A stretch of DNA of 64,000 nucleotides from Tretioscincus oriximinensis (GCA_022410635.1 JAJVDF010000434.1:83205-147204), one strand, 5' to 3'; numbered from the stretch's first letter, positions 13,128-24,560 are shown. Translations and numbers: made by a program. Notes: a model not told the origin generated them from the sequence alone.

Positions 13128-14147
13128 CTATTCTCTTATACCATGAGAATGGAGCTTTTTTAGGAGCTTTCGATGAGGGACTTTATCAAAAGCCTTCTGA
13201 AAATCTAGATAGACAATATCAACTGGATCCCCTTTATCTACATGTTTGTTAACACTCTCAAGGAATTCTTGCAAGTTAGAAAGGCATGGTTTAGTTTTGC
13301 AGAAGCCATGCTGAGTTTCATTCAGCAATGCGTGCTTCTCCATGTGTTTAGTAATTTTGTCCTTAATTATGGTTTCCAATACTTTACCTGGAAGTGATGC
13401 TATACTTATGGGTCTATAATTTCTAGGATCACCCCGGGATCCTTTTTTGAAGATTGGTTTTACGTTAGCTATCCTCCAATCTATTGGTATTATGCCTGAA
13501 CTTAAGGAAAGATTAAATATTTTGGCTAGAAGTTCAGCAATTTCACATTTGAGTTCTTTAAGAATTTTTGGGTGAATGCCGTCTGGCCCTGGGGATTTAT
13601 TAATGTTCAGCTTATTAAGACTAGCAACGACCTCCTCCCTTGTTATCTCTATCCAGTTTAATTCCTCTGGTGTTCTTCCTGAGAAGACTAAGTCTGTTGT
13701 GGGTAAATACCCTCTGTCTTCTTCAGTGAAAACTGAAGCAGAAAATTCATTTAACCACTCTGCAATCTCCACGTTCTCCTTGATTATGCCCTTTTTTCCA
13801 TTGCTATTATGAGACTCTGGTCCGATTGCTTTCCTGGTAGGGTTCTTATTTCTGATGTATTTGAAAAACTCCTTATTATTTCTTTTAATATTCTTTGCAA
13901 TGTGCTCCTCAAAGTTTTTCTTCACATCCCTGACTACCACCTTGCATTTGGTTTGCCACAGATTGTGCTCCCTTCTGTTCTCCTCACTAGGATAAGCCTT
14001 CCACTTTTTAAATAAGTTTCTCTTCATTATAATGACTTCCCTTACTGCAGAGGTAAGCCATATGGGTGTCTTCTTAGACTTGGCGGAACTCTTTCTTTTC
14101 TTGGGAATGCATTTTATTTGAGCTTCCAATATTGTATTTGCAAACAA
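13128..14147 (-). pseudogene. CR1 ORF2 fragment: linker and N-terminal RT
   Basis: The open frame is 339 codons. The first triplet is TTG, so this is an internal remnant without a true start. Residues ~1-110 form the basic linker that follows the endonuclease in CR1 proteins; the RT begins near residue 165. The IANVKPIFKKGSRGDPRNYR segment, the NYRPISIASLPGK box and the motif A region YLDFQKAFDKVPHRK are visible. The frame stops shortly after motif A, and the catalytic FADD box lies further downstream in another frame. In an intact element this protein would nick the target and reverse transcribe the RNA. It cannot do so here, lacking the endonuclease and half of the RT. Confidence 0.85.
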
Positions 14148-14294
14148 TTTTCACACTTTTTGAAGGGACTGAAATTTTCTCACTTTCCCTTTTAATTTTC
14201 TTTTTACCATTTTCCTCATTTTGGGAAAATTTCCTTTGTGAAAGTTTAAGGTTTCTGTGTTAGAACTGCTTGACAATAGTAAGCTGTTATTGAC

Positions 14295-14336
14295 TATTGG
14301 AGCCTCATAGCTTCATAGCCTCATAGCCTCATAGTT
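14295..14336. repeat. short tandem repeat, CATAGCCT units
   Basis: About four imperfect 8-9 bp units of the type CTCATAGC. Confidence 0.7.
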
Positions 14337-15060
14337 TCTTTATGTTTTTTTAAGGACTCAGAAAGCAAGAGTCAAATCTGAAAGAGCTCACAACTAAAGA
14401 TTCTGAAGCCAAAGGTTGGAATTCAATCCTGTTGATGGTTAAAAATGACTCAAAGATCAGACACACTAGGGCGAGACTTTTCAGAGATATAGGGAATGTT
14501 CAGGACAAGTAAATCAGGAATACAAGGTATAGTGTACAGAGATGTCTTTGTACAATATCAAAACTAATTTGATATAGATGTACTGGAGCATCATCTTTAC
14601 AGAACAAATTACTATAGGTATTTTCCAGCTAAGCACCTCTATGTTATGTATCCAATAGGTTGCTCCCTTACCCCAAATCCATCAGCTGGAGCTCTCAATC
14701 CATTGTCCTCAGTACATTACCCAAACCTGACAGGGGTAAGATTTGAACCCATGGGCTTTTGACTCGACAAGTCTTTCATCCATTACATTGGAGACAAAGG
14801 CTGCCTCTTCACAACATGATTTGTTTTGCTATTTATTTTTAATCCAGAAAAACACATTCATTATTTTGCACTAACTATCTTTGGAGATAGTAGTAGAAAA
14901 TTGTCTCCGACTGATCAGATCCATGGAAAACTGAGCTGGCATCCATCAATGAGAGATGAGGAACATGGAAGGCAATGAAGATATATAGGAGAGTTATTTT
15001 TATATTATATGACACACTTTAATGTTTCTGCAGATGGGATGCTCCACATATGACAGTTAT
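14337..15060. other. unique sequence, no feature
   Basis: Nothing recognised on either strand. Confidence 0.4.
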
Positions 15061-15069
15061 TTGTTCTTA

Positions 15070-15160
15070 AAACTTTATTTTTTATTTATTTGTTTGCATT
15101 ACTGCCCTTTAACTGAAGGTCTCAGGGTGGTTAACATAAAAAAGAATACAGAAGAGACCA
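15070..15160 (-). mobile_element. L2-like LINE 3' end fragment
   Basis: Plus-strand order is (TTTATT)n, ACTGCCCTTTAACTGAAGG, TCTCAGGGTGGTTAACATAAAA. This is the reverse of the L2-type 3' terminus with its (AAAT) tail, as at 16.55 kb. Confidence 0.6.
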
Positions 15161-16356
15161 TTCTGGTCTGTATGTAGATTTGGTCTTCTTGGTTTTATTC
15201 CTGGAAATGCTTGTATTTTCTTCAGGGCTTTAAATGAGTGAAAAAGGATGGATTTCTGTATAAATGGGAAAGGGCATTAATTCATATGCTGCCTGAAACT
15301 GAATACGAGTAACTTTTCCCTTGTCCCATCACCATAAAATAACAGATGAAAGTCTTGAACGATGTTAAAGATAATAACAGTTTCATACAGAGAAAAGGCA
15401 GTTTTGTCAATGAACTGTTTTCTCTATTTAATACATCATTAGTATGCCATTTTCTCTACTCTTGTTGATTTGAAACCATTTCTCTTTTCTGCTCCCGCAG
15501 TAAATCACCAGAAACTTCCCCCTGAGCAAAGGCCAGATGAAAGTACCTCATTTAGATGAACCTGCTTCCAGGTATATAGAAAGTCCAATTAATAGCAACC
15601 TAACAAACATCAGGTTAGGCGTGGCTGTGGTAGTCAAGGACAAGGGTGGTGCAATATTTGCTTTACAAAATGCCCAGCAGTCCTTCTTTTTCTCATTCAT
15701 GAAAGACAAAAGGATCGTCATTTCTTCCAGTTGGTATTTGCCTTCATTGAATTGGCATTTCCACAAAGAATTGAACTGATTTTTATTAGGCCCATAAAGA
15801 TTTATCAAATCACAAGCAAAGCCCAAGAGGCATCAATGGAAATTCAGCCTAGAGTTAAAAGAAAAAAAAAGGTTTTGCTTGTCAGGGCAATATCAAACAG
15901 AAACATAGCTCTTCTGTGCACTTTTCTCTTGCAATCCAGTTGAATGCCAGTAATGTTTCATGACACTGGCTGATTTACGCCTGCACAAATTGATATGGCA
16001 GTTGAATACAAGCTATATGCCAGTGTTCATCAAGTTTCTGGATTCTGCACTATAATTTGGAAGTAACTGTTCCCACACTAGTGTAACATTCTAGAAATTG
16101 GCCTGAACCACAGTATGACAGGGTATGACCGGACACTAAAACGCACTACATGATACCATCTGAAACACATTATACCCTGTAGATTCTATTTATGGTTCAT
16201 ATTCACTGAAAGAAAAAAGCATTTGGCTTGTTCATTTTTCATATTTTTATTATTCATAGGTAGTAATTTTAATACACTACACTGGAACCAAGGAGTACTC
16301 TATGAGGTAGATTGGCAGGATCTTTGGGGCAAACAGGTCATCAGTCTGTGAAATGA
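15161..16356. other. unique sequence, no feature
   Basis: Overlapping 60-92 codon ORFs around 15.5-15.9 kb on both strands have no recognisable motif and mirror one another, as chance ORFs do. Confidence 0.4.
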
Positions 16357-17048
16357 AACATAAGAACATAAGATAAGCCCTGCTGAATCGGTCTGGAGCC
16401 CATCTAGTCCAGCCTTCTGTCTCACACAGTGGCATCTGGGAAGTCTGAAAGAGAAGAAGGCAAAATCTTCTACTGTTCTCAACGCCCTGCAAATGACATT
16501 TCAGAAATAGTGCCTGTTGCTCCATTTCAGAGACAGTATCAAGACAGCCGTCCTATTTATTTATTTACATTTTTATACCACCCTATACCCATAGGGCTCA
16601 GGGCGGTTAACAATAAAACCATAATTTTAATACATTAAAAACAGCCATAACTAAAAATGGGCAGGAGACAGTAGTTTTCTAGTAGCTGTTTATATCCTTA
16701 GTTTCCATGAACTTGTCTAATCCTCTCTCAAAGCTATCCAGGCTATTAGCTACCACCATCTCTTTTGGAAGTAAATTTACTCTCTGGGTAAAAAAAAATG
16801 CTTTCCTTTATCTGTCGTCAATCTTCTGCCCATCAGTTTCAAGGAATGCCCCCTCGTCATTTAGCTGTGTGATAGAGAAAATAATTTTTCTCTATTCACC
16901 TTATCCATCCCGTGCACGATTTTATACACTTCAATTAGATCACCTCTCAAACACTGTCTTTAGAGGCTGAAGAGGCCCAGACGTTGCAGCCAAATTTCAT
17001 AAGGGAGGTGCTCCAGCCCCTTGTAACGATAGTGATTAGTTTGAATGG
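16357..17048 (-). mobile_element. CR1 3' end, split by a nested L2 tail
   Basis: The plus strand begins with the CR1 tail read in reverse (AACATAAGAACATAAG), then the 3'UTR up to 16,554. It resumes at 16,681 with the reversed C-terminal coding block (ATGAACTTGTCTAATCC onwards). Homology to the 11,983 copy fades after about 17,030. An L2 tail lies inside, and a TIR element begins immediately to the right. Confidence 0.8.
16555..16680 (-). mobile_element. L2 3' tail nested in CR1
   Basis: The insert starts on the plus strand with (ATTT)n, then TATACCACCCTATACCCATAG and GGGCTCAGGGCGGTTAACAA. This is the reverse of an L2 3' end with its (AAAT)n tail. CR1 homology is continuous across the insert (from GTCCT at 16,550-16,554 to AGTAGCTG at 16,681), so the insertion came second. 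Confidence 0.75.
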
Positions 17049-17057
17049 CTCTAAGAG
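17049..17057. repeat. target-site duplication, left copy
   Basis: CTCTAAGAG here is repeated exactly at 17,748-17,756, directly flanking the TIR element. Confidence 0.8.
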
Positions 17058-17747
17058 TAGGCTGACCAGATGCCCCCTTTTGGGGGGGAGGAAACCCGGT
17101 TTTGGGGTGTCTACCCCACCCTCCTGGGGGGGGGGGGCGCCATTTCCCCGGGTTTTGCTGAAGAAAACAAAATTGAAAAAAAAATTTTAAAAAAGAAATT
17201 AACTGCACCACCACTAGGGGGCTCTGGCATCTGGGGCCAGCTCCTGAAGGTACCATCCCCTCAGTAAAAAAATAAAAATTCTCACACACTTCAAAAATGT
17301 TTCACACAATTATTATTTTTTTAGAAAAAAAGATTCACTGCACCACCACTAGGGGGTTCTGGCAACCAGGGCCAGCTCCTGAAGGCACTCTCCGCTCAGT
17401 AAAAAGAAAATTCTCATGCACTTCAAACAATTTTTGCATACTTAAAAATGATTTTTTTTTNAAAAAAAATACACTGCACTAGGGGTCTCTAGCAACCGGG
17501 GCAACTGCTGAAGGCACCCTCCCCTCTGTAAAAAAAAATTAAAAAAATTCTGATGCACTCCAGAAATTCTCACAAAGTTTAAAAATTCTCACACACTTAA
17601 AAAAATTCTCACATGCTTCACAGATTTCTTGCGCAGAAATTTTGGAAGGGAATGTATGTTGGTGGGTAATTTGCATATTTATGAATATGCAAATTAGCAT
17701 GAATATTAATTACCCCTGTTTGGGCCTCAGAAAATCTGGTCAGTCTA
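17058..17747 (+). mobile_element. non-autonomous TIR element, TAGRCTGACC family
   Basis: The ends are TAGGCTGACCAGATG and its near reverse complement ATCTGGTCAGTCTA. The exact flanking repeat is CTCTAAGAG: 9 bp, or 8 bp if one terminal base belongs to the element. The interior has no ORF for a transposase. It has a G/C-homopolymer-rich left part, three ~135-bp tandem units starting near 17,202, 17,337 and 17,473 (CTGCACCACCACTAGGGG core), and a right part with an inverted pair of ATGCAAAT octamers. Related pieces occur at 33,955-34,135, 43,753-44,232 and 50,950-51,081. A hAT-like origin is possible from the ~8-bp duplication, but unproven. Confidence 0.75.
17667..17696. promoter_or_regulatory. 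inverted pair of octamer (POU) motifs
   Basis: TAATTTGCATAT (17,667-17,678) and ATATGCAAATTA (17,685-17,696) are perfect reverse complements separated by 6 bp. Each contains the ATGCAAAT octamer recognised by Oct/POU proteins. The same arrangement is kept in two other copies of the element. Binding is an inference. Confidence 0.5.
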
Positions 17748-17756
17748 CTCTAAGAG
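17748..17756. repeat. target-site duplication, right copy
   Basis: CTCTAAGAG, identical to 17,049-17,057. Confidence 0.8.
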
Positions 17757-19802
17757 GGAGTAACTGATGGAGCCTTGAAATGAATGCCTAATGTTTTTGT
17801 CCTAATCCCTCTCTTTCAGTCCTATCTGTGGATCACTATAAGCCGTAAACCATTTTAGAGGTTTATATCAATTAGGTGGAATAAAATGTTTACATGGTAA
17901 TAATGGTTTTGAGTTTGAAGGGAATAGACTCAGCTGCTTTCTAATGTTATGATAATAGTTTCTAGTTAAAATTAGCAGACAACTGGCATAGGAACCACTG
18001 GGACACAATGATTCATTTTCAAATGTGTTCTGTATGTGGTCTGAACTGGCAAGGAACCATACTGAAATTTTAGCACAAACATCAGAGAAAATGGGGACAC
18101 CTTCACCCCAATTTAATGTTTGAAAAGTCTAGAATTTAGAAAATGTTCTGTGCTTTTATCATTTTTGTACATCTCTCCAAAAGAACCCAGCATTATATGA
18201 TGTTACCACCCAGTGGAACTTAAAAATGATTTCATTAATAAAAGCTCTTGTAATGTTTTGATCACTTTGAAAATGCGACTCTCTCACTCCCTTTTTAAAT
18301 TCACTTGTCTCCCAGTGCTTCTTGCTGAAAAAAAACATTGGAGAGGGTTTGTAGATATAATTTCTACAAACAGAAGACCTGTACTTAGGCTAACATGGTC
18401 ATTTGCATCTTCGTTAAAAAATGGAAGTGTCAGCAGTATATGCACATTATTCCCAATCTTTATAATAGACCTTTTTTCTGTCACAATTCTTGTGGTATAT
18501 GAATATCATACTGCTCAAACCTGATTAAAGCCTTTTCAAGTAGGTTTTAAAGGAGTATTACTATTATCTATATTACAACAATGGGACCCACAATTCCCTC
18601 GATGCTTCATCCTAATTTTCTGGATCCACACAAACCTGACCTGTTTACATCTGATTTTTTGTCATTCCATGGGCTATAACCTTTTTGACACAAGGTACCT
18701 AATCCTGGATGAGAAGGTGCAAAATCTGTGTAGGCAGTGGTAAAATGTACTAGAGATATGTGTAGATGGGCTATGCCTTTGTGGTGTAATATATTATGGG
18801 GAATCTATTTCAGCAGCTATTCACAAGAGGCAATGCTATCCTGACTATCAGAACCTTCAAAGGCCACATCCCCATTTACCTTTTCTGTCATGGTCCACTC
18901 GCCCTCACTTTCGGCCCACCCCACAAAATGCAGGGCTATCTGTGCCAGTTTTGTGGAATGTTTCGTGGTTGTGGGGAAAGGAAATTCCACAGTGGGGGTC
19001 CCTGGGGGCTGTTTCCAAGGCCCCCGTGGAGACACTGAAAAGGCTTGCCACGCTGCTAGATTGAGACCGCAATGCATGATTTTGATCCAATGAGGGAGCC
19101 TGTATGCGCAATTGATATCATTGCAACACAGGTGTCCCAGATGCTGGCTTGGTGGTGGTGCGTTCCTCACAAGTAGGGTGCCATCACCACCACACTTCAA
19201 GCAAGTGCAAGGGGGGGTTGGGTGCAATGCCTAGACTGCGCTAGCAAATGAAATTCAGTTTGGAGCCAGAATCATCGATAAACCATGGACTATAAACCAT
19301 GTCGGCTTGTTACCGTGGGCCTGATTGCTCAACTATCCATAGCAACTGTTTCCAGGCAGGTATATGCTACATGACATCTTGGCTGGTTTGATGCAAGGAG
19401 TTAGTTGCCCTTAGAATGATGATTTATATACTAGGAAAGAGATGCATAGATTTGCCAGAAAATAATACTAATTGGACACTCTTCATGTTTGTTGGACCTC
19501 TGGTGTACTGTTACATCATATAATAAAACCTCACAAAACAAAACACACCTGATGTTTGTTTGGTGAATTATCTGGAAAACCTGTGGCTTTGGGAAGCACT
19601 AAGTGAATTTTTGATAAGTCTGTCCCTCTAATTTGTCTGGGAGTCACCCCTTTAACCATGTCTGATTGCACTTTTGTAAACAAGAATATCATGCCTTTGT
19701 GGCATTAACAGATCTGATCAAAAGATCAATAGCTAGTATGCTTCCTTGGAGCAAAACACAAGAACTCATTCAGTACACAGTCTCTAAAACAATTTTGATG
19801 TT
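17757..19802. other. unique sequence with a GC-richer block at 18.8-19.2 kb
   Basis: No repeat family recognised. The block at 18,790-19,230 is open in several frames (up to 136 codons on the minus strand). Its translations are dominated by composition and contain no domain I know. A small hairpin, GGGGGC / GCCCCC, lies near 19,005-19,025. Confidence 0.35.
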
Positions 19803-20174
19803 GAAGAAGAAGAAGAATTGGGTTCTTATACCCTGCTTTTTTTCACCTTTCAAAGGAACTTTAAGCGGCTTACAAGGGTATTTTGCCCGAAGGCTTACAT
19901 TCTATCTTCCCCACCAGGCTCTGGTGGTTCCCATGTATCTACTTGCAGTCAGTTGCAATTTCTTGCAATTCATGCTTTCGAATAGCTGGGTTGGCTAGAG
20001 CTACAGGCTACAGAGACCTTCGGGTATAGGGCGGGGTATAAGTATAAATAAATAAATAAATAAATAAAAATAAATAGTGGAAGGTGCTCACCCCTCCCCA
20101 TGTCCCACACAGGGCTTCAAAACCCGATCTCCCAGATGAGAGACGGATTCCTTAGCAACTGAGCTATCCGTGCC
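19803..20174 (-). mobile_element. tRNA-derived SINE, most complete copy, split
   Basis: On the minus strand the head reads GGCACGGATAGCTCAGTTGC, with an A box TAGCTCAGTTG, then a B box GGGTTTTGAAGCC. The body and a 3' end AAAGC...GGTATAAGAACCC with a (TTC)n tail follow. The A/B box spacing and head fold like a tRNA, so pol III transcription is the expected mode. The body is interrupted at 20,011-20,076 by an L2 3' tail. Confidence 0.8.
20011..20076 (+). mobile_element. 66-bp L2 3' tail nested in SINE
   Basis: CAGAGACCTTCGGGTATAGG, GGTATAAGTATAAATA and (AAAT)n sit exactly where the SINE consensus (GGCTA|GTGGAAGG, from the copy at 31.4 kb) is otherwise continuous. This is an extremely 5'-truncated L2 insertion with no long target duplication, as is usual for the L2/CR1 group. 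Confidence 0.75.
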
Positions 20175-20176
20175 TG

Positions 20177-22714
20177 CTTTTGAGACATTGGGATGTGCCA
20201 TAGTACAATATGAGGTATCTATTTGCACCTTAGAAGGTCATATTCACCAAGTGCTGGGAGAATCTGCTCTCTGGAATACTGAGTGTTGCTGCCCGTTGTG
20301 TAAGGTGTCCAGATAAACTGAGTTCCAAGACATTTTCCCAAAAGTTCATCTATGGTGTAATTGAAACATATGCTATATCATTACTTTGCATTTACAAACC
20401 ACAGCATAATGAATCCAGGTATTAAAAAAACCCTTGTGAATAAATAAGTAAATTGTACCAACAAGTTCCTTGGTTGTATTTTCTACATTTGGCTCATCAC
20501 ATCTAGATTTGCATTTTTTTAAAGCTAATGCTATCATATTTGAACAAATTCATCCTAACCTGAGTTTGATAAACCTGGGAAAAGTCAAGGCAGAAATTGC
20601 TGGCAGAAATGGAAAAGCAAACAATTCAACGCAGTCTGAAAGATGTCCAACTTTTATTGGTGCCAAAAAAAAGCCCAATTAACAAAATACCTTCTAGACA
20701 GTTCTATTAGTTGGTATAACAAGGATTTTGTCAGAAAATGATGGGAAGTGAGAGATATAGACTGTTTATGCACAGGCCCTTAATCTATTTTATGCGCCCA
20801 CATAGAACAATTTTCTAGTCCTTCATAGCAACAGGGTAATGTGGATTACAGGAGCATGACTATGGCGATAGAAGCTGATTTACCGGTATATTAAATATTA
20901 CATTATATTATTATGCATCATTGGTAGATCAGGTTAATCAGGTATACCAATATTTGAAGAAGGGACCCAGAATACCGACATCTTGGCAGAACACCTCCCA
21001 TGTTTGGGAGTACTATGGGGTGAATGTCATTGGCATGCCATAGCACACCATTAAAATTCAGCCTCCCAAGTTCCCAAGAGTTGGGACTACAACATTTAAC
21101 TCCAAATTGCATGAGATAGCTTTGAAGGTCAACTGAGCTTGAAAGCTGCATCCTCAACTCTCTGGTAGAGGAACTAACATCCATAGCCTTGGAGACTTGG
21201 AATCCTTGCAGAAAAGAGAATGGTCCCCACAGCATACAATAATTTGTTCATATGGATTAAACCTAAGTCATAGCCCAACCTAAGTCATATTCTATTACAA
21301 TGGATATGCACACAGGACTCCTCAGCTCTGAATCCAGCATACAGGGCTTGTGTAGATGGGCTGTTGGAATACAGATAAGCCCTTGGAGCAGGTTACTGCT
21401 AGATGGGCAGCACCAACTGGACTGGTTGCGAAAGGGGCCCTTATACTGTAATCCTGCACACACGTATATATCATGCACATAAACTAGCAAGCATTTTGTT
21501 TAAGGAGCATGAAAAAGTATTTCCATGCTTTTTGAGATTGGATGAAACACCTAATTATGAAAACATGTCTAATTGACACAAGCAAATTGGAGCTAAACCC
21601 CAATTATGTCAACAATGATGCAGAGAAACAGAATGTTGTTGTGAAAGTAAGTATGGCAAGAGAAGCATGAAATAGGACAGAGCAGTCTACCCCTTGTGTA
21701 CCTGCTACAATCCGAACAGTGTCAGTAATTATGCTAAGGACTAATTGGAAACTACCATTTCTTTCTTGGAATTTCTACAGGCAGTGGCTGTATTCTTTTT
21801 CATCTTGGTTTGATTCCCAGTGCAGTTTGTGGGACAAATTGCCAAAGTAATTTATTGTGACCACCTGGGTCAGGGGAATTTTTAGTAAACAGGGTAGGGA
21901 GGTAGGATTAGAAGAAAATGTGCAGAAATTGCACGCTTATTCAAAAGCTAATTCCATTGGGTTGAACAGGAATAGCATGATCTGGCCATCCAACCTAGAA
22001 ATGAAGAGGGGAAAGTAGTAAACAAAAAGGTAGGTTGGTGGAATCATATTTGTCAATGCCTTGAATTTAAAAAAAACTATCTAGGCTCAGGCTACCTCCA
22101 AATTCAGGGAGGGAAGAATAGGAGAAACTGTTTGCATCTCATTGTTGTATCTCATCATCACTTCCTTACTCATCTTTCTATTCACTTGCATAATGGTGAG
22201 ACAGCTCTGGGTATAATTTGCTAAAACAAGTTATGTTTTATAGGCAAAGAAGATAGTTGTACAGTTGGATGCTTTTCTGAAACTGGAACTTAATGGCATC
22301 TAAATTCCAATTTATCATAAACAAATAAACTAGTCCTCAGTTAAGATTCCCCCACTCCCACTCTGAGATTTGCCTAGCATAGCCTCAGCATACTGCAAAT
22401 TATTTTATGCTTCAAAGAGTGTGGTTTGACACCAATACAACTTAAGTTGCATATGAACTCAAATGCTTCATATGATTAATCGTCATATCTTAAATTCTTG
22501 GGAAGAACTTAATTTAAGATGAAGTCAGCTTCAACCAGTGATCAGGCTGTTGTGATAATAGTAATAAGAATAAGAATAATTTTCAAGAATGTGTCTTTTA
22601 CCTTTTTTTTTCTATGACAAGGAACCATTGTTAAGCCATTGATCTATTTTCTTTAGTTTACTTTGAATTGATAGGTGTTTGATTCATACATTGTTTATTT
22701 TGTATTATTTATTT
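20177..22714. other. unique sequence, no feature
   Basis: No repeat or coding signal recognised. The ORFs at 20.9-21.5 kb (60-105 codons) are on opposite strands of the same DNA and lack motifs. Confidence 0.4.
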
Positions 22715-22751
22715 CTCAGCAACTTTTGATACCATTCACCACATTATCCTC

Positions 22752-22997
22752 TTGGGGAGTCTAAGGAGTTTAGGAGTTGGCGGAAATGCATTGCAGTGGT
22801 TCTGCTCCTGTCTTCAGGGCCACTTCCAGAGAGTGGTAGAGGAGTCTTGCTCGACATCCTGGGACCTCACTTTTGGAGTTCCTCAGGGGTCAATCCTCTC
22901 CCGCATGCTGTTTAGTATCTATATGAAGCTGCCAGGAGAGGTTATCAGGAGTTTGGGAGTGAAGTGTCATCAATATGCAGATGACACTCAGCTCTAG
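22752..22997 (+). pseudogene. L2 reverse transcriptase fragment
   Basis: The 81-codon open segment spans RT fingers/palm: LGVGGNALQWF, GVPQGSILS (motif B; SRM replaces the usual GPV/L that follows) and HQYADDTQL (motif C, with both catalytic aspartates). A stop follows directly after DTQL, where intact L2 reads on. The next coding stretch resumes in another frame at 23,061. The fragment is part of an RT that would copy L2 RNA at the target, but it is not functional. Confidence 0.8.
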
Positions 22998-23060
22998 CTC
23001 TCTGTTCCATTTGAATTAGAAGATGCTGTTGAAGTTCTTGACAGGTGTCTGAAGGCAGTA

Positions 23061-23270
23061 ATGGGCTGGATGGGGACCAATAAATTGAAGCTGAAGCCAG
23101 ACAAGATGGAGTTGCTGTGTGTTGGATCATCCCGAGTTTGTGAAGTGGGGAGGTACCCTGTTCTTAATGGCCCTATAAAGGACGGGTGCGAAATCCTGGG
23201 GGTGCTCCTGGACCCTGCACTGACACTTGAAAACCAGACATTCCATCTAGGTCTGGCCACTTCTGAATAG
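23061..23270 (+). pseudogene. L2 ORF2 segment after the RT palm
   Basis: The frame contains MGWMGTNKLKLKPDKMELL and GVLLDPALTLENQ, the conserved thumb-side blocks of L2 ORF2. It is interrupted after LGLATSE. Further C-terminal traces (EALLVVPPL-like, LHLFS-like) can be followed in shifted frames to about 23,625. Confidence 0.75.
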
Positions 23271-23790
23271 GGATAATTTAGCCACAGTAATCCATGCTCT
23301 GAGGACTTCCAGATTTGGAAGCAGCAGCTGGTGCAGCTAGACTGCTGACCAGAATGGCTAGCTGGACAAACATCATGCAGGTTTTGAAAGAGCTGCACTG
23401 GCTTCCAATCTTCTACTGGGCCCATACCAGCCTACCCGTACCTTAAGATCTGCAGGGGAGGCCCTCCTGGTTGTACCACCCCTTTCAATGAAGTGGGAAC
23501 CTGGGGTAGGGCCTTCTCAGTGGTTGCCCCCAGATTGTGGAGTAGTCTCCCCGTTGAGGTGTCTCTCTCATCATCACTGTATTATTTTAGATCTCTGAAG
23601 ATGCACCTCTTCAGCCTTGGCCTTTAGTTGAAGAAATGTTATAGCTCTTCCCACTTTTAGATATTGTTTTATACTGATTTTAATGTCAATTTTGTATTGT
23701 TTTTATTGTTNGCTGCCCTGAGACCTTCAGGTATACGGTGAGGTATAAATGTAAATAAATAAATTAATGAATGATAAATAAATATTTGTA

Positions 23791-24162
23791 TTAATATTCT
23801 GACCTTTAAAATTGGTTTTTAATTTATTTCAATTCATTTTTTTACTTTCATCCTTTCTGTGTTTCAGGGCATTTTCAGAACAAAGTCATTTAGGAACTAT
23901 TCTGATACATGATTTAATTCGATGTTCAGTCCTGAAGAACTATATTAAACTGGTCCAGTTTTTTGCAACAGAAGATGGATTAATAGTATGTGTCACAACA
24001 CAGCCCTAAATTCACATGTGAACTCCACTTTCACTAGCAAATATTTGGAAGTGACCATGACATAATCTGGTTGTATTGTGTTGGATTACTCATGAGGAGT
24101 AAAAATGGAGGCACAAAGCAGCAAATTGGAACGGAGATTCCCTTTGCTGTTTTCTGCTAACT
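23791..24162. other. unique sequence, no feature
   Basis: No repeat recognised; a 65-codon ORF at 23,812-24,009 has no motif. Confidence 0.4.
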
Positions 24163-24234
24163 CATAAGAACTTAAGGACATAAGAGGAGCACTGCTGAAT
24201 TAGGCCAGAGTCCATCTAGTCCAGATTCTGTCTC
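24163..24234 (-). mobile_element. CR1 3'UTR, left part of a split copy
   Basis: Plus-strand ATAAGAACTTAAGGACATAAG, then GGCCAGAGTCCATCTAGTCC and ATTCTGTCTC, is the reversed tail and start of the TTCTTATG-tailed CR1. Its continuation (CACACAGAGGCCCACCA) lies 1.7 kb away, at 25,956, beyond a second CR1. Confidence 0.75.
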
Positions 24235-24560
24235 CAGTTCCAGATAAACTACATCCCAGGGTATTGAAGGAACTAGCAGAAGTAATAGTGGAACCACTTG
24301 CAGTGATCTTTGAAAATTTGTGGACAACAGGAGAAGTCCCAGTAGAGTGGAGAAGGGCAAATGCTTCTCCCTATCTTAAAATATGGGGGAAAGGGGGAAA
24401 TCAGGAAACTACAGGCTTTTGAGTCTAACTTCAATACCAGGAAAGCTCTTTGAACAAGTTATAAAGCAGCATGTATGCCAGCTCTTGGATAGGAATGCAC
24501 TAATTAACCAGAGCCAACATGGATTTGTAACAAACAAGTCATGACAGACTAATCAGGGAA

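Larger units (their letters stand above)
11983..14275 (-). mobile_element. CR1-type LINE, 5' truncated, decayed
   Basis: Read on the minus strand, the element holds the endonuclease-RT linker, most of the RT, the C-terminal domain and the 3'UTR, then ends with a TTCTTATG-like tail at 11,983. RT landmarks are in order: an NYRPIS box, a YLDFQKAFD motif A, and a FADDTKLF motif C near 12,930. The C-terminal block ends in LDKFIDTKG. The 3'UTR is the same sequence seen at 16,357, 24,163, 44,713 and 49,650, which ties those copies to this family. The endonuclease is missing, and frameshifts and stops separate the coding blocks. Confidence 0.85.
22715..23790 (+). mobile_element. L2 LINE, 5' truncated
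   Basis: The copy begins inside the RT at a diverged motif A (an SATFDTIHH-like stretch) and runs through motif B (GVPQGSIL), motif C (YADD near 22,980) and the C-terminal domain. The C-terminal domain has LKPDKMELLCVG and GVLLDPALTLE blocks. The 3'UTR reads CTGCCCTGAGACCTTCAGGT, GGTATAAAT and (AAAT)n. Stops and frameshifts occur after about 23,000 and in the C-terminal region. One N lies at 23,711. Confidence 0.85.

Noticed and set aside
13576..14015. Plus-strand ORFs at 13.6-14.0 kb as genes
   Set aside because: They are antisense shadows of the CR1 RT frame on the minus strand.
18790..19230. Overlapping ORFs up to 136 codons as a GC-rich exon
   Set aside because: Open in several frames on both strands, as GC-richer DNA tends to be; translations share no motif with known proteins and no convincing splice sites bound them.
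19803..20174. Functional tRNA gene
   Set aside because: Only a tRNA-like SINE head; the cloverleaf is imperfect and the same sequence recurs as a dispersed element.
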